Assembly: GCA_022453515.1 (NCBI GenBank)
Contig: JAJNNY010000001.1
Coordinates: 1-64,000 of the forward strand
Source of the DNA: Astrocystis sublimbata
Taxonomy: Eukaryota; Ascomycota; Sordariomycetes; Xylariales; Xylariaceae
Length of the DNA: 64,000 nucleotides
Direction of reading: 5' to 3'
In this document: piece by piece, positions 1 through 12,151 of the stretch
How positions within the stretch are numbered: position 1 is the first letter of the stretch
Layout of the letters: the number at the start of each line of letters is the position of its first letter
Program-made: the position numbers and the translations under genes
Notes under the pieces: model-generated
What the model was told of the DNA's origin: nothing
The model's input: the letters and a program-made list of their open reading frames with translations, nothing else
Database searches by the model: none

Positions 1-1728
1 ACAGCATGGCTGTTAGGAGCTTTCCTGCCACAAATACATCATGCAGATCAATGGCTACCTCTCCTTCAAGGACCTCAGCTCCGGGGAGTTGACCGTCTGC
101 AGCCACACAAATTCATACAGATCAATATCTCTTCAAGAATCTCAACTTCGGATACCTCTCCGACGAGAATCATACCCGCCGCCTGGTCTTGAAACACACA
201 TGTGAGCAATGCCCCATTGACAACATATTGCTATCTGAGCAGTGCTTGGCGCTGGGCCATTATAGTACCTCTTTCTTGTTAACACTTCATGGAGCCGCAT
301 AGTACTATAGCGGATCGCGCGACAAAATCCAGCGGATGAATAATCACCTTTCCGATCTGCAGATTAACGAGTTAATTAACGCACATACTCCGGAGCTTAC
401 TTTCGAGTACGAGCAAGCTGATTCGCAAGCCGACACTTCTAGCAACGCACCCACTACGACCACATTCCCAATTCCCTACCCATCGCTTAAAACATTTGCG
501 CCCATTAACTACCAGACAACCTAGATGAGCAAAATGACAACAAGCGAAGAAAGAGTATTCACAAACAAGGGAAGGAAAATTGGCTACTTGACAGTCAGTC
601 GATTCGTTGGAACTCGCCCGCTTCCAATCATATCGGTATATCATTATCACGACTCTGTATGTAAGTGGCTGCAGACGGTCGACTCTCGACTTGGCAACGT
701 TCTATTGTCTAATCGTATAGTGGTTTAGAGCTGCAGACCCGAACTTTTATAGTCACCTTGATTTAGGTATGGGACCCATCGATAGGGAAAACTTTGAACT
801 ATAGGATATTTAGCTTAATCCTGGAATAACAATCGCATAACTAACAGATAAAACACGTTAAGATAGGCTTTATATAACTAGATAGTAACTAAACAGGTAA
901 TTCAATTTAAATTTCATAGTATGAATCAATGTTACTTTTGTTCATGTTCGCCTTGAGAGATTTGGTTTCAGAACATATGATCGCCCTCCAATGACGCAAT
1001 AGTCCGGGCCACACTGCCGGCCGCGGCGCCGTTTCAATGGGGCTCTGCTCGGCGGTCGACTCATGGCGCGCAATGCGACGCCGCCTGGACAGGCTTGGGG
1101 CCGAAATGTGATTGGCGTTACATAATGAGAAATACTATTTTGGGATTTCGATGTAAAACTCTTATTGTTGTCAACACCAGGATTCCGGATGTTGTGCCGT
1201 CGGCGAGATCTTGCCGTTCCCATGCTCCTCCACAACAGCAGCCAAGCCTTTTAGTAACACCCAGCCCGCCGGACCAAGACTTCCAAGCCGCATTCATCAT
1301 CATGGACTTGGGTATGTCCAGGAATACGCCATGACGACTTCTGTAAAAAATGGATATCAAGACGCTTGGCTTGGTTTCTATGTTGGCTTTTTTTTGCGCC
1401 TCATGACGCGGTGCAAAATTACTTGAAAGAATCTGCACATAACAGAGCCAGCTCCTATTCATATTTTGATCAATCACGGGTATGCTGTTTGTAATACGGT
1501 TATACAGAAACCGATTTAAAAGCAATTTAGAAATTATAAGATATTTATCTCGACACAACATAACACGATACGACACTGAGTATGAGCTAGATGATTCAAA
1601 GTGTAACTGTGCCATTTCCATTTAACATCCAGTCACCGTCATCTTCCCTTTCCCAATCGCAATAACAGAATATATTCTATAAACATATAAACGATACAGA
1701 GCTATAGTTCCAGAAAAAATCCAACAAG
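1..1728. other. Intergenic: no supported gene; diverged duplication at the left edge
   Basis: I see no gene here. Bases 29-86 and 105-155 are imperfect copies of one another: both start near cacaaat, share cagatcaat and cttcaag, and end in a ctcagctccgg or ctcaacttcgg block. This suggests an old local duplication or an eroded repeat. Bases 740-950 are AT-rich and 960-1100 abruptly GC-rich. The 100 bases before 1729 are AT-rich and contain tatattctataaacatataaa, a plausible core promoter and 5' leader for the PABA synthase gene. Confidence 0.5.
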
Positions 1729-4365
1729 ATGGGATCACTACCCAACCCCCCGCGTCACCGACGCATCCTCTTCGTGGACTCCAGCGACCCCTTCGCGAAC
1801 AACGTCGTGGGTCTCCTCAAAGCCACCCTCCCCAACATCTCCGTGACCGTCGTACGCATGGACGATTCCGAAGTCGACTTCCACCTCTCCTCAATCTGCC
1901 GCGTCTTCGACGCCGTCGTCGTTGGGCCGGGCCCAGGCCACCCCGCAGATCCGACACACGTCGGATTCATCAACCACCTCTGGGACCTCGACGAGGGACA
2001 CATGCTTCCCATCTTAGGAATCTGTCTGGGCTTCCAGTCTCTATGCTATTCGCATGGTGCTGAAGTGGTAGATCTGCACAGCGCGCGTTTCGGAATCGTC
2101 AACCCCGTCACGCATAGGGGCGGTGATATCTTTGCTGGGATTGAGGAGTTTGATGCGGCGCTTTATCATGCTGTTCATGTTAAGCTAGATTCCCAAGGGC
2201 AAGGCAAAGGCCCCGAGGAAGGAGGAGGAGGGGGAGATGGAGAAGAAGAAGAAGCCACTGTGTCCTGGGAACCTACGCAGAGCTGCCCTGCACTCGTGCC
2301 TCTAGCCTGGGATTTCGACGACGCCGTCAACGGCCCGATCCTAATGGCGGCGCGACACGTCTCGAAGCCGTTCTGGGGCGTGCAGTTCCACCCAGAGTCG
2401 ATCTGCACTTCGAAAGCGGGCAAGGAGTTGATCAAGAACTGGTGGCGGGGCGCCGAGTCCTGGCTTGCGCAGCGAGGTCCGAGAGAAGCGACACAAGAGG
2501 AAATCAGTCAAGTGCCTGAGCGCTTACTAAATCCCGCCGGGCCCGTGCCTAAGTATTCGATCACCCCGGGCGCAGATACCGGACTCCTGCAGGAGCTGCG
2601 GCTGGTCACGGGGACGGAGCACGAGGGAACGGCGCTGCGATGGGAGAGATATGAGGCCGCGGGTATCTCGTCTGCGGAGCTGGTGGAGGCACTGGGATAT
2701 AGCGAGCAAGAAGTCGTATTTCTCGACTCGCAGGACGAGGGCCGCTTTAGTATCATAGGCCCTGTCATACCCGGGAAGACTCTGCAGATCCAGTACAGGT
2801 CGACAACCAAGGTACTCGAGTATGGCGTCTCCGAAGACGACATGTCCGCCAAGCAACTGGGCTCTATTGAAGAAATATGGCCTATTCTTCAAGAGACGTT
2901 GGAAGTCTACAACCCTCACAAACTAAGACGCGGGACTTCCTCGGGTGTGGATGTGGAAAGTGACCTGCCCGCCGAAAGCCCCTTCTGGGGCGGCCTCATG
3001 GGCTACATATCGTACGAAGCGGGCCTCGAGACCCTGGGCGTAGAGTTGGACGAGTCTTGCGCCGGTAGTGAGGACCCCGATATCAACTTCGTCTTCATCC
3101 ATCGCTCCATCGTCATCGACCACGTCAGGGGCCACGTCTACGCACAAAGCCTGCTACCCAGTGATTCGCAATGGCTTGTCGACGTCGGGAAAACGATCCG
3201 TGATAACCACTCCACATCATCAACAGAAACCCCAAATCCCTCAAAAGCACCAGAGTCTGCAACGATTAAAGCCGGCAACAACAACATCCAAGAAGCGCTC
3301 GCCGCTGCCTCAGTTCAAGTCCCGTCAGAAGCAGACTACCGCGCCAAAGCGCGGCGCTGCCACCAGGTTGTGCACGCGGGAGACTCGTACCAGCTGTATC
3401 TCACGGACGAGAGCACCATCACCATACCCATACCCACCACTATACCCTCCAACAAAACCCAAACCTCCTCCCCCTCCTCCGCCTGGCCCCTCTACAAAAC
3501 CCTCCGGCACCGCACACCCGCAGCCTTCGGCACCTTCCTGCGCCTCTCATCAACAATCGTAGCGGGGCGTAGCCCAGAGCGCTTTCTCTCCTGGGACCGG
3601 CGCGGAGTCTGTCAATTCCAGCCCATCAAAGGCACACTACGCAAAGAAAACAACATGACATCCTCGCACGCCCTCAAAATCCTCGAAAAGTCCAAAGAAG
3701 GCTCCGAGAACATGATGACAGTCGACCAGATGCGGCACGAGATGGGCAGCGTCGTGGGCGTCGAGAACACGGCTGTCCCTCGCCTGATGGAGGTCGAGGA
3801 GGCGGAGACCGTGTGGAGGCTTGTTAGTGTTATTCAGGGGCAGCGATCTAAAAGCTCAAATTCAGGGGTGAAGGAAGATGGAGGAGAACAACATAGTACG
3901 GCGGAGAGAGAGCTATCAACCGGCCTCAGCATCCTCAAAGCCTCGCTGCCGCCTAGCTCCGTGACAGGGGTGCCGAAGCAGATATCGTGTGAGACGCTGC
4001 GCGACGTCGAGAGGCGGCCGCGCGGCATCTATGCGGGCGTCATGGGGTACATGGATGTTGGCGGGGGCGGCGATTTCGCCGTCATGGTGCGCGTCATGGT
4101 TCGTGGGCATGGGGGCTCTCGTTCTCATACTCATGCTCGTCCTCAACATGATGAGAATAAACGCGGGAATAGTACAAATACGGATACAGATAGAGTTAGA
4201 GATGGAGATGGAGATAGAGATACACATACCCGCGGTTTCGAGACATGGCATATTGGGGCGGGGAATGCGCTTACCATCCAGAGCACAGATGAGGATGCGT
4301 TTGTCAAGATGGAAGCGAAAGCTTCTGCGATCTTAAATACACTGCTTCAAAGCGGAGCGAGCTGA
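1729..4365 (+). CDS. ABZ1: Bifunctional aminodeoxychorismate (PABA) synthase, PabA-PabB fusion
   Basis: Intronless gene of 878 residues. It makes 4-amino-4-deoxychorismate from chorismate and glutamine, the branch to p-aminobenzoate and folate, normally in the cytosol. The N-terminal part (about 10-255) is a class I glutamine amidotransferase: the nucleophile is Cys99 in GICLGFQSL, and His221 and Glu223 in VQFHPES complete the triad. The C-terminal part (about 420-870) is a chorismate-binding domain. It carries PIKGT with Lys634, the form typical of PabB-type enzymes; anthranilate synthase has PIAGT. YAGVMGYMDVGG and the terminal IGAGNALT block are also family motifs. Two low-complexity insertions look expendable: a Gly/Glu-rich stretch near residues 160-180, and an Arg/Asp/Gly-rich stretch before the last conserved block. 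The length suits fungal fusion enzymes. The start is the first ATG in a long open frame. Confidence 0.95.
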   Translation: MGSLPNPPRHRRILFVDSSDPFANNVVGLLKATLPNISVTVVRMDDSEVDFHLSSICRVFDAVVVGPGPGHPADPTHVGFINHLWDLDEGHMLPILGICLGFQSLCYSHGAEVVDLHSARFGIVNPVTHRGGDIFAGIEEFDAALYHAVHVKLDSQGQGKGPEEGGGGGDGEEEEATVSWEPTQSCPALVPLAWDFDDAVNGPILMAARHVSKPFWGVQFHPESICTSKAGKELIKNWWRGAESWLAQRGPREATQEEISQVPERLLNPAGPVPKYSITPGADTGLLQELRLVTGTEHEGTALRWERYEAAGISSAELVEALGYSEQEVVFLDSQDEGRFSIIGPVIPGKTLQIQYRSTTKVLEYGVSEDDMSAKQLGSIEEIWPILQETLEVYNPHKLRRGTSSGVDVESDLPAESPFWGGLMGYISYEAGLETLGVELDESCAGSEDPDINFVFIHRSIVIDHVRGHVYAQSLLPSDSQWLVDVGKTIRDNHSTSSTETPNPSKAPESATIKAGNNNIQEALAAASVQVPSEADYRAKARRCHQVVHAGDSYQLYLTDESTITIPIPTTIPSNKTQTSSPSSAWPLYKTLRHRTPAAFGTFLRLSSTIVAGRSPERFLSWDRRGVCQFQPIKGTLRKENNMTSSHALKILEKSKEGSENMMTVDQMRHEMGSVVGVENTAVPRLMEVEEAETVWRLVSVIQGQRSKSSNSGVKEDGGEQHSTAERELSTGLSILKASLPPSSVTGVPKQISCETLRDVERRPRGIYAGVMGYMDVGGGGDFAVMVRVMVRGHGGSRSHTHARPQHDENKRGNSTNTDTDRVRDGDGDRDTHTRGFETWHIGAGNALTIQSTDEDAFVKMEAKASAILNTLLQSGAS

Positions 4366-4382
4366 TATACTCACGGGAGTTC

Positions 4383-4388
4383 AATAAA
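4383..4388 (+). terminator. Polyadenylation signal AATAAA after PABA synthase
   Basis: A perfect AATAAA lies 18 bases past the stop codon and is followed by a tatata-rich stretch. This is the expected layout of a fungal 3' end. Confidence 0.5.
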
Positions 4389-5061
4389 ATGTATATAGAT
4401 TTCAAAGACTTCGACGTGTATTTATAACGATTTACGAGACATCCGATCCCACCCCGTCACCTGCGCTCACACACCAGGAGATGAGGGTTAAGCTAATGCA
4501 TTATACAAGACATTGCCTGGTATTGCGAGGGTTAGCCATGATGCTGGCCTGCATTACAGTAGCTCGATTGTGCATAGATCAGGGGAGCAGGTCCCATCAA
4601 TCCGTTAGACATTATCTACGTATGTACCTACCAACTCACCAAACCCTATTCGAGGGCGTGAAAGACCAAGCAAGCAAGCAAACTTTCACCCATCAGCTAC
4701 CAAACACCAACATATAATAAAAAGGGGCGAGTAATAGTAGTAATAAGATCTATACACTAGTACAAGGGCGTGAGAACCACCCAATGACCTAAACACCTAA
4801 GGTAGAGATGGGAGGACCCCATCATGGCGACCAATCGCCAACCGTCCGTCTTGCTCCTCACACACACACTATCGGCGGCTTCACGTGTAGCGTTGACGAG
4901 GCCCGGCCAGTGTGCATTTATCTGCCCATATTCGCAACATCACTTTCCCTCAGTCTAAGCACAAAATGGAGATAGGATCAATAGCGGGGTGAGTGGTGGT
5001 TGTAGTGGGTTGGCATCAGATAGTCATTTAATAATGTACAGGATTGGCGGTGGTGAGATAT
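4389..5061. other. Convergent 3' intergenic region
   Basis: This lies between the 3' ends of the PABA synthase (+) and ACP (-) genes. It is AT-rich. I see no gene; a 78-codon frame at 4481-4717 has no recognisable features. Confidence 0.5.
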
Positions 5062-6033
5062 CTAGTTGGCATCGGGTTGGCTGAGGATGTACTCGACAGC
5101 CTGGTTCACTATAGAGACAGTCATGTTAGTATACTAATCAATAATATTTGATGACACGCTCATCAACGGCCTGCAGGAATGGAGTTGCGATCAACGTACC
5201 ACTGTGGATGGCATCGGCCTCCTTATCGGGGATCTCGATGCTGAACTCCTATTTCGAGGTTCGTTAGTCAACTTTCCCCTTGTGCAGGTCTTAAGCTATA
5301 GCGAGAGCCCGGTCCAAAGACACAAAGAGACCATTCATCCATCTCGCTATAGTAGACCTTCATAGGGGAGAGCTTGTGTCCGTACCTCTTCTATCGCCAT
5401 AACGACCTCTACTGTGTCCAAGCTGTCAAGAGCGAGGTCGTTTGAGAAGTGTGCAGTGGGCTTGATCTGCTCCGTTGTCAGTATCTCCGACTCATTCGTT
5501 GGTCGCAATACGGGCGGTTATTGCCCTGAGGTTGAGGTTGGGATAGTTCGTACGTTGCTCGGGTCGTTGACCTGCAAGAAAAGTAAATAATTAGCATTTG
5601 GCATCACCATTGTCTCAAAGATACCCTGTCGCATCCACGACGCATGCATATGGCGCTTATGAATCCATCCCTTCCCCCAAAGAGATCCATTCACCCTTCC
5701 TCTAACGCAGCCAACGCAGGAAATATGGCCAGGCATATGCTGATGCAGGCGGGCGGACGGATGCAAGGCTGAATGGTATGCAAGACAGTTGCAGGTGTAG
5801 GTGCAGGTGCGGCGGCTCACCTTGTCAAATCCAGTCAAGATGCCCATGATGCGGCTCTCGACCTCCTCCTTCTTCAGGCCGCTGGCGGCAGAGTACATCC
5901 GTACGGCGGCGATCCTCGAGACCGGGGCGACGGTGGTAGCAGCGGCAGTAGCTCGGGGGAAGGCCCGGACAGCGACGGGTCGCGCAACACGAGTGGCGGC
6001 AACGGCCGATCGGAGGACAGCAGTTCGGAACAT
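5062..6033 (-). CDS. ACP1: Mitochondrial acyl carrier protein (complex I ACP subunit)
   Basis: Five exons: 6033-5821, 5571-5554, 5466-5386, 5248-5200 and 5108-5062. They join to 408 nt, 135 residues, with every junction GT...AG. The first 45-50 residues are Arg/Ala-rich without acids, a mitochondrial presequence. The mature part has the ACP signature DSLDTVEVVMAIEEEF, whose Ser carries 4'-phosphopantetheine, followed by SIEIPDKEADAIHS and a C-terminal AVEYIL helix. It serves mitochondrial type II fatty acid (lipoate precursor) synthesis and is a complex I subunit (NDUFAB1 family). Exon 2 is only 18 nt (VNDPSN). Without splicing, an ORF caller sees only the N-terminal half. The next gene upstream on the same strand is another complex I subunit. 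Confidence 0.95.
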
Positions 6034-6762
6034 CTCGGCGGTGGTTGGGGCCTCAATTGAACGGTCCTGTGGTGTGGGAAAAGAGGCGTTGGGTGCGTGG
6101 ATGGGCGGAGGGGTGCAGGGCGTTGATGGTCCGGGTCGGAAGTGGGCTGGATGGCTGAGTGTCAGGCGCAAGAGATAGCTTCTCCAATGACGGCGGCACG
6201 AGAGGTCATGATAAATTTCTCGTTTCTTCCCCAGCGAGCGTCGCTCCGAGCTTGGGCCTGCGGAGCTGCGGCGCTAGGTACCTAACCCCTCCAGGTACTT
6301 GCCTAGCGGGGGCCTCGTGGGGAAGCAGCCAGTCACGTGAAGCCATCGACGCAGTGACAGTGCACCACTGCCCAGTAGGTAGAAGGGCCACTCGCTGCAA
6401 CGGCGGGATAGGTACCTGCGTTACCTAACCTATCGCCATCTGATTGGCTGTCCGTAAGCCATCAATATCAACCACCGGATAGGCTAGATGATGCTTTGGC
6501 ATTTCCATATTCTGTTGAATCCATGATGCATTGACTGTTGTATAACCATCGATACATTGATCGCATATGATTATACATTGAGTGATCGGAGAACCCTCAG
6601 GAAAAATCGCGAGTGTTGGTTAAAATCCCGGTATAAGCGCCACAAATAGAACGAAGCTTGCTTCAACGGGTTTCTATGCTTGAGATATAAATATGTACAG
6701 GACAGCACGGCGTTCTTTGATTATCATTCTCGACGACTTCATTTTAAGCAATTGCTTTTTCG
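6034..6762. other. Intergenic between two minus-strand complex I genes
   Basis: No gene. This is the promoter side of ACP and the 3' side of TYKY. Bases 6270-6440 contain several GGTACCT/AGGTACCTA half-palindromes, related to a motif repeated elsewhere in the window. The GC-rich block at 6060-6180 is probably 5' leader of ACP. Confidence 0.4.
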
Positions 6763-7737
<975 letters not shown>

Positions 7738-8547
7738 GATGGGTTGGGTAATTGGGGCGACGGCGTGGGATGGTCGGATGGAGGGGAGAGGGTCGTCGGC
7801 CGAGCTCAATGGCTGGTGGTGGTAGGAGAGGCGAAGACGGGGATGTGAGCTAGCTTTGAGGTCATGGCCAGCCGGGCCAGGCTTGGTGGTGCTTTTTTGG
7901 TGGAGTCCAGCGCTGTTCATGACAAAAGCGCTGCTGTCATTGGTCGCGTTAGTGCCGAGCTGCGACAGGCCAAACAGTACGTACCTCTTCTGCTGGGCGT
8001 TGAGTGCTACCACTGGAAGCCACGCTGTTCAGCCACACCTGCAGTCACTGCAAAGCCCGGAGGTAGTGGCCCGCGAGGAGATAGTCCCACTCCGTCGGCA
8101 GCAACTCCGGCTAGGTCCGCTAAGTGCCCGCATCTACTCGATGATCATCGATCCGGGGCAACGAAAAACATGTAAGTAAAGGGAATTGGAAACAGACAAG
8201 ATTATCCTTCTCGTTTCTCTCTTGATAATTTCAGTATCGCAAATATTTGCATTGATGTATTCTAGGTTCTATATTGGTATATTGGTAGTCATAAGTCATA
8301 AGTCATTGCAAGAAACGTAGATCTAACAAGGCGACAATGGGTACTGATAAGATTGCAAGTCGTTGCCCTCAATAGTCACAGTCCCAACCTTATACTACCA
8401 TACAGATACAATCTCATGCTTCTCCGACGACAGACTTCGACCAACATTCCATACCCTCCAGCGCAAGCAAGTACTTATAATTACCCTTCATTATCATCAT
8501 CATCATTTCCCACATAGCCATAACCATTCCCAATCACGTCGTCCTAC
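7738..8547. other. Intergenic upstream of TYKY
   Basis: Promoter side of TYKY and 3' side of the methyltransferase. Open frames at 7856-8179 on the plus strand have no recognisable content. The sequence is GC-rich to about 8150, then AT-rich. No supported gene. Confidence 0.4.
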
Positions 8548-9366
8548 CTACCTAGGCGCATCCGTCAACGGGACATACCTCACCCCATAAAGCCTCTCCT
8601 TCCGCACCTCGCCCTCCTTATCCTTATCCACGACCCAAATATACTGATTCCCGCCTCCACCTCCCTCCTCATCTTCCACCGGGATAAACATGCGTCCCGG
8701 CCTTCTCAGCTGCTTGACCAGCTCCTCATGAAGCGTGACAGCCGCAGCGCCCACATGAATGGCGTCCCAGCCCTGCGCCTCACTCTCATCCGCCTTGCCA
8801 CCGACATTCCGTCCCTCCGCATCTTTAAGATCAGGCACATTCCCCCTCCCACTCGCTTCCGCCAACGTCTCCGGCTCAACCCACCCTTTCCTGCCATCCC
8901 CAACGCGAAACCTGACGCGGCCTGAAGCAAGCAAAGCCCTTCCCTCAGAACTTTTCGACATATTCTCCTCTCCCAGCGCTCTCAGCGCATCAATATGCTC
9001 CACCCCAACAACCACCGCGTCCTCGCCCGCAAGCGCCGCGAAAATATGCGTAAGATACCCGCTCCCGCTACCGATGTCCAGGACGCGTCGTCCACTCCCA
9101 CTACTCTTCCCACCAGAAGAAGCATGTGTAGAGGGAAGCAGGTAAGGCAGCAAGCTCTCCGCCGCATTAGCATGCATATGCGGCGCCGAGATAGTCGCAC
9201 GATGCCCGATGCCCTGCGGGCTGTCTTCGTAGGGCGAGCGCGGCGCGTAGTGCGCGCGGTCGACGGCGAGGAAGGCGCTCTTCACTGCGTCGCTCGTGAT
9301 CATTCGGTTCCTGACTAGGTTTTCTACGAGGGCTTTGTTGCTGCTTCCCGAGCTGCGCCAGGCCAT
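8548..9366 (-). CDS. Protein-L-isoaspartate O-methyltransferase
   Basis: Intronless, 272 residues. It methylates isoaspartyl residues with S-adenosylmethionine to repair aged proteins, usually in the cytosol. ATISAPHMHA (about 57-66) is the PCMT substrate-loop motif. VLDIGSGSGYLTHIFA (about 94-109) is the SAM-binding motif I. WDAIHVGAAA and RMFIPVE correspond to later methyltransferase strands, and YVPLTD near the C-terminus is a family hallmark. The protein is about 45 residues longer than bacterial or animal forms because of a charged insertion (about 165-200) before WDAIHVG and a Gly-run before NQYIW. The start is the first Met of the frame, with MAWRSSG as expected in this family. Confidence 0.93.
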   Translation of the reverse strand: MAWRSSGSSNKALVENLVRNRMITSDAVKSAFLAVDRAHYAPRSPYEDSPQGIGHRATISAPHMHANAAESLLPYLLPSTHASSGGKSSGSGRRVLDIGSGSGYLTHIFAALAGEDAVVVGVEHIDALRALGEENMSKSSEGRALLASGRVRFRVGDGRKGWVEPETLAEASGRGNVPDLKDAEGRNVGGKADESEAQGWDAIHVGAAAVTLHEELVKQLRRPGRMFIPVEDEEGGGGGNQYIWVVDKDKEGEVRKERLYGVRYVPLTDAPR

Positions 9367-10165
9367 TTTGCTGGACCTAGGTAGTAGGTATAGTATATGG
9401 AAATGGTTACTTGGTGCGGCAGGTAAGCTAGCAGGCAGGTAGGTAGGTAGATTGTGAATCTGGGTAATGTTGGGATAGAATTTTTTGCTTTGATTGGGGT
9501 GAAGGTATCGATATTGTCGGATTGGGAACCTTATGATCTATGATCCTCTTTGATGTTCAAGATGGGTACAGTAGGTAGCTCCTGGGTGGCGATTTAGAGG
9601 TGCTGCCGCGTGTGCTGCTGCGGGGAGGTCGAATTGGCGACGTAGGGCTACTCGCGATTGGGTATACCAGATAGGTATCTCAAAGAGCCCGTTTGACGCA
9701 GAGGCAATTAAGTATAAGCTGCACAGGTTGGCAAGAGCTTATGGACGAAATTGCTAAATTTCATGTATTGTTCGTCGGCATTCTCGAATTGTCGTGAGTT
9801 TTGGTCTCATGCCAACTAAGGTGAGGATGGCGGGGTTGATTGGCCTTCGTTGCAGGGCGCCTGCCTACCTCATGCTTCCGTCATAGGCGCGGTACCTGCA
9901 TGTAGATGGCACCAGCGTATCACAAACAGGGCAATTGATGGTCGGAGTTTCTTCTTTATGTCTCTTCTTTGGCAACAGTCCAAATTGGTATTTGTTCCTT
10001 TCCACGTTGTAATTATTTGAATTCAAAGACATCAGGTGGTGTGTAGCGATGAAGCTTCAATTTCAAAATGCATTAAGCAGCAACATTTGGCTATGCGTGC
10101 GGTAATTTCAAGACAAGTATCCATACCTAATGCGCCGAACAGCCTTAACATATGCATATATTCCA
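9367..10165. other. Intergenic with GGTA microsatellite
   Basis: No gene. Upstream of the methyltransferase, bases 9370-9455 hold ACCTAGGTAGTAGGTA and a short (GGTA)n run (caggtaggtaggtaggtag). The rest is unstructured AT-rich spacer. Confidence 0.4.
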
Positions 10166-11046
10166 TCACAGCAAGTCCAGCAGCGTCAACCCATGAAACT
10201 CCTCAATGAGCTCCGTCTTCTGGCTCCAGCACCACATCGGATCGGGCGCCTTGGGGACCAGCATGACGAACTCGTCGCTCGTCACGGCGCCGTACAGGCG
10301 CACCACGATGGAGATGACCGTGATCAGCTTGTGCTCGATCGCCTCCTGGATGTAGCCGTGGCCGAACATGTGGCTCTCGCGGCTGATGCTGCCCTGCGCC
10401 ATCTCGAGGTACCGCTGCGACTGCTCCGGCAGCGTCGTCCCCTTCCACGCAAACGGCTTCGGCTGCCGGAACACGGCGTCGAGGTCGCTGGGGGGTTCGT
10501 AGGCGAGGGCGTCTTCCCTAGGTTTGGGACTGTCAGTTAACTGCATACTTATTTCCTTACCTACTTAGGTAAAATATGCGCTTGTTGAGCTTGGTGGATT
10601 TTTCAAGGGTGGCGTTGTTGTGATCATGTGGGCATGATTCTACAACAGGCCAGGAAGTAGAGTGAGAGTGGAATACGTGACAGGACCCGTCGGTCGACAT
10701 ACAGCTTTATACGCAGCAACATTTCATCTGCCATCGTCACGCGCGTGTTGCCGACCTCCTCAATCCGATGCACCTCACCCACGGCGTGCAGATAGTGCAT
10801 GACGAACTTGGAGCGGTGGTTCTGTATGTCGGCCTCAATGTACTGCAACTGCTCTTTCAATGGGGGCGGGGCTTCAAACAGCATCTGGTCGTGGTAGTGC
10901 TCCGCGTGTGCGTAGACGATCCTCGTGACGTCCTTCTGCCACTGGTGTTGCATCAAGCATTTGACTGTCTCGAAGGGTAGCTCCCCGAGCACCTGGATTG
11001 CTGGTTCATGATCTTCTAGCGGGTGTCTGCAGATTGCACAGGCCAT
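10166..11046 (-). CDS. Conserved-looking hypothetical protein, two exons
   Basis: I do not recognise this family. Exons 11046-10703 and 10517-10166 join through a GTATGT donor and CCTAG acceptor to 696 nt, 231 residues. The junction reads RIKL-EDALAYEPP. From the Met at 11046 the protein opens with MACAICRHPLEDH, a CxxC plus His pattern that could bind zinc. It continues with a soluble, Gln/His-rich helical region and ends in LIEEFHGLTLLDLL. The frame stays open about 117 bases upstream of this Met (RTANLGTPFKFLDAHQKR) without an ATG, so an additional 5' exon is possible and the true start is uncertain. It lies on the minus strand like its neighbours; nothing in the context suggests a role. 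Confidence 0.6.
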
Positions 11047-12151
11047 TCTTTTTTGGTGTGCATCGAGAAACTTGAAGGGCGTACCTAAGTTCGCTGTCCG
11101 CTTTGGCTTTTTTTCGGGTTCGGTAGAGAAGAATATCGGCAAGCCCGACTTGTCTTCATGACTTCACTTGCAGGGAGGCAACGACTTGACTGGCGCTTAT
11201 ACTGTAGGGAAGTCCCGATCGTGCAAGTGGCAGTCTCCTTCTCTCGGGCGCCGATGTAACAGAGACCATTATCAAGCTCATAGAGTCAGTGAGTCTTCGT
11301 GTCATGTTATATAGCTTCACGAACTTCGTGTACACCTCTGATCGGTACTAATTGCGCATCCTGGATATTTCCAAATGGTAGGGTTGGCACGTGTTCATTG
11401 CATGACTTAAATATCAGCTCCAAGGTGAGCGTACTACAGGCACGATGGCTGTTCGGTTGTATCAACACAGCTTTGCGGATTTTAGGTGAAATATAAGAAA
11501 ATCCCTTTCTAGTTCCAAGGCGACCTGGATAATATCTATAAAAAAAAGCGCGATGTAATATTTAATGAAATAAAAAAAAAAAAGAGAAAAAAATTGGTTG
11601 CATCTCTTTGAAAAGCGTGTCATCCTTAGTGCAGGGGCCATGCTACTGTAACAGAAGTCAATACTGTGCCGGCGGGCGGGTTCGAACTGGGGAACTACTT
11701 ACATCTTCTCTGTATCGTTTCAAATTGACCAAATGCCCGAAGGCGGAAATTCATAACAATAAACGCACCTATATACATTACTCTCCCAATCTCCCACGGG
11801 AGTCTTGTAAGTCCCGCCAAGCAGCCTTCTCAACCACTGCCTCGGCTGCACACCTTCATTCTCAATAAATTGCATGGGTTCCTTGCAGCTATTGCCAGGT
11901 CACTAGATTCCTCCCATCTCTGTGCATTCACCATTCTAGGCAGTGTGATCGATTGAACTCACGAGATCCGCTGCTACTTCCAGGCGTTGGCTCATCTGGA
12001 AGATCGTCTCTGTCGCAGGCTGCTGAAGAGTATTGGACTTCGCGCGAGATTGAATGCTTGACCACATTGGTCTTTCTGAGAACTCCGAGGATCTCCCTTT
12101 CGTTGCATCATGCATAAACTGTTCAGCGCAGTCATAATACTGAGTTTTCTA
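11047..12151. other. Intergenic, homopolymer-rich
   Basis: No supported gene. Bases 11540-11595 are A-rich runs. The GGTTCGAA at about 11680 looks like a tRNA B box, but flanking bases do not form a T-stem. Confidence 0.4.

Noticed and set aside
4481..4717. 78-codon frame after PABA synthase
   Set aside because: Lies past the polyadenylation signal in the 3' spacer, with no domain or signal peptide.
11670..11710. Possible tRNA (GGTTCGAA B-box-like text)
   Set aside because: Flanking bases on either strand do not pair to form a T-stem, and no A box or acceptor stem is in place.
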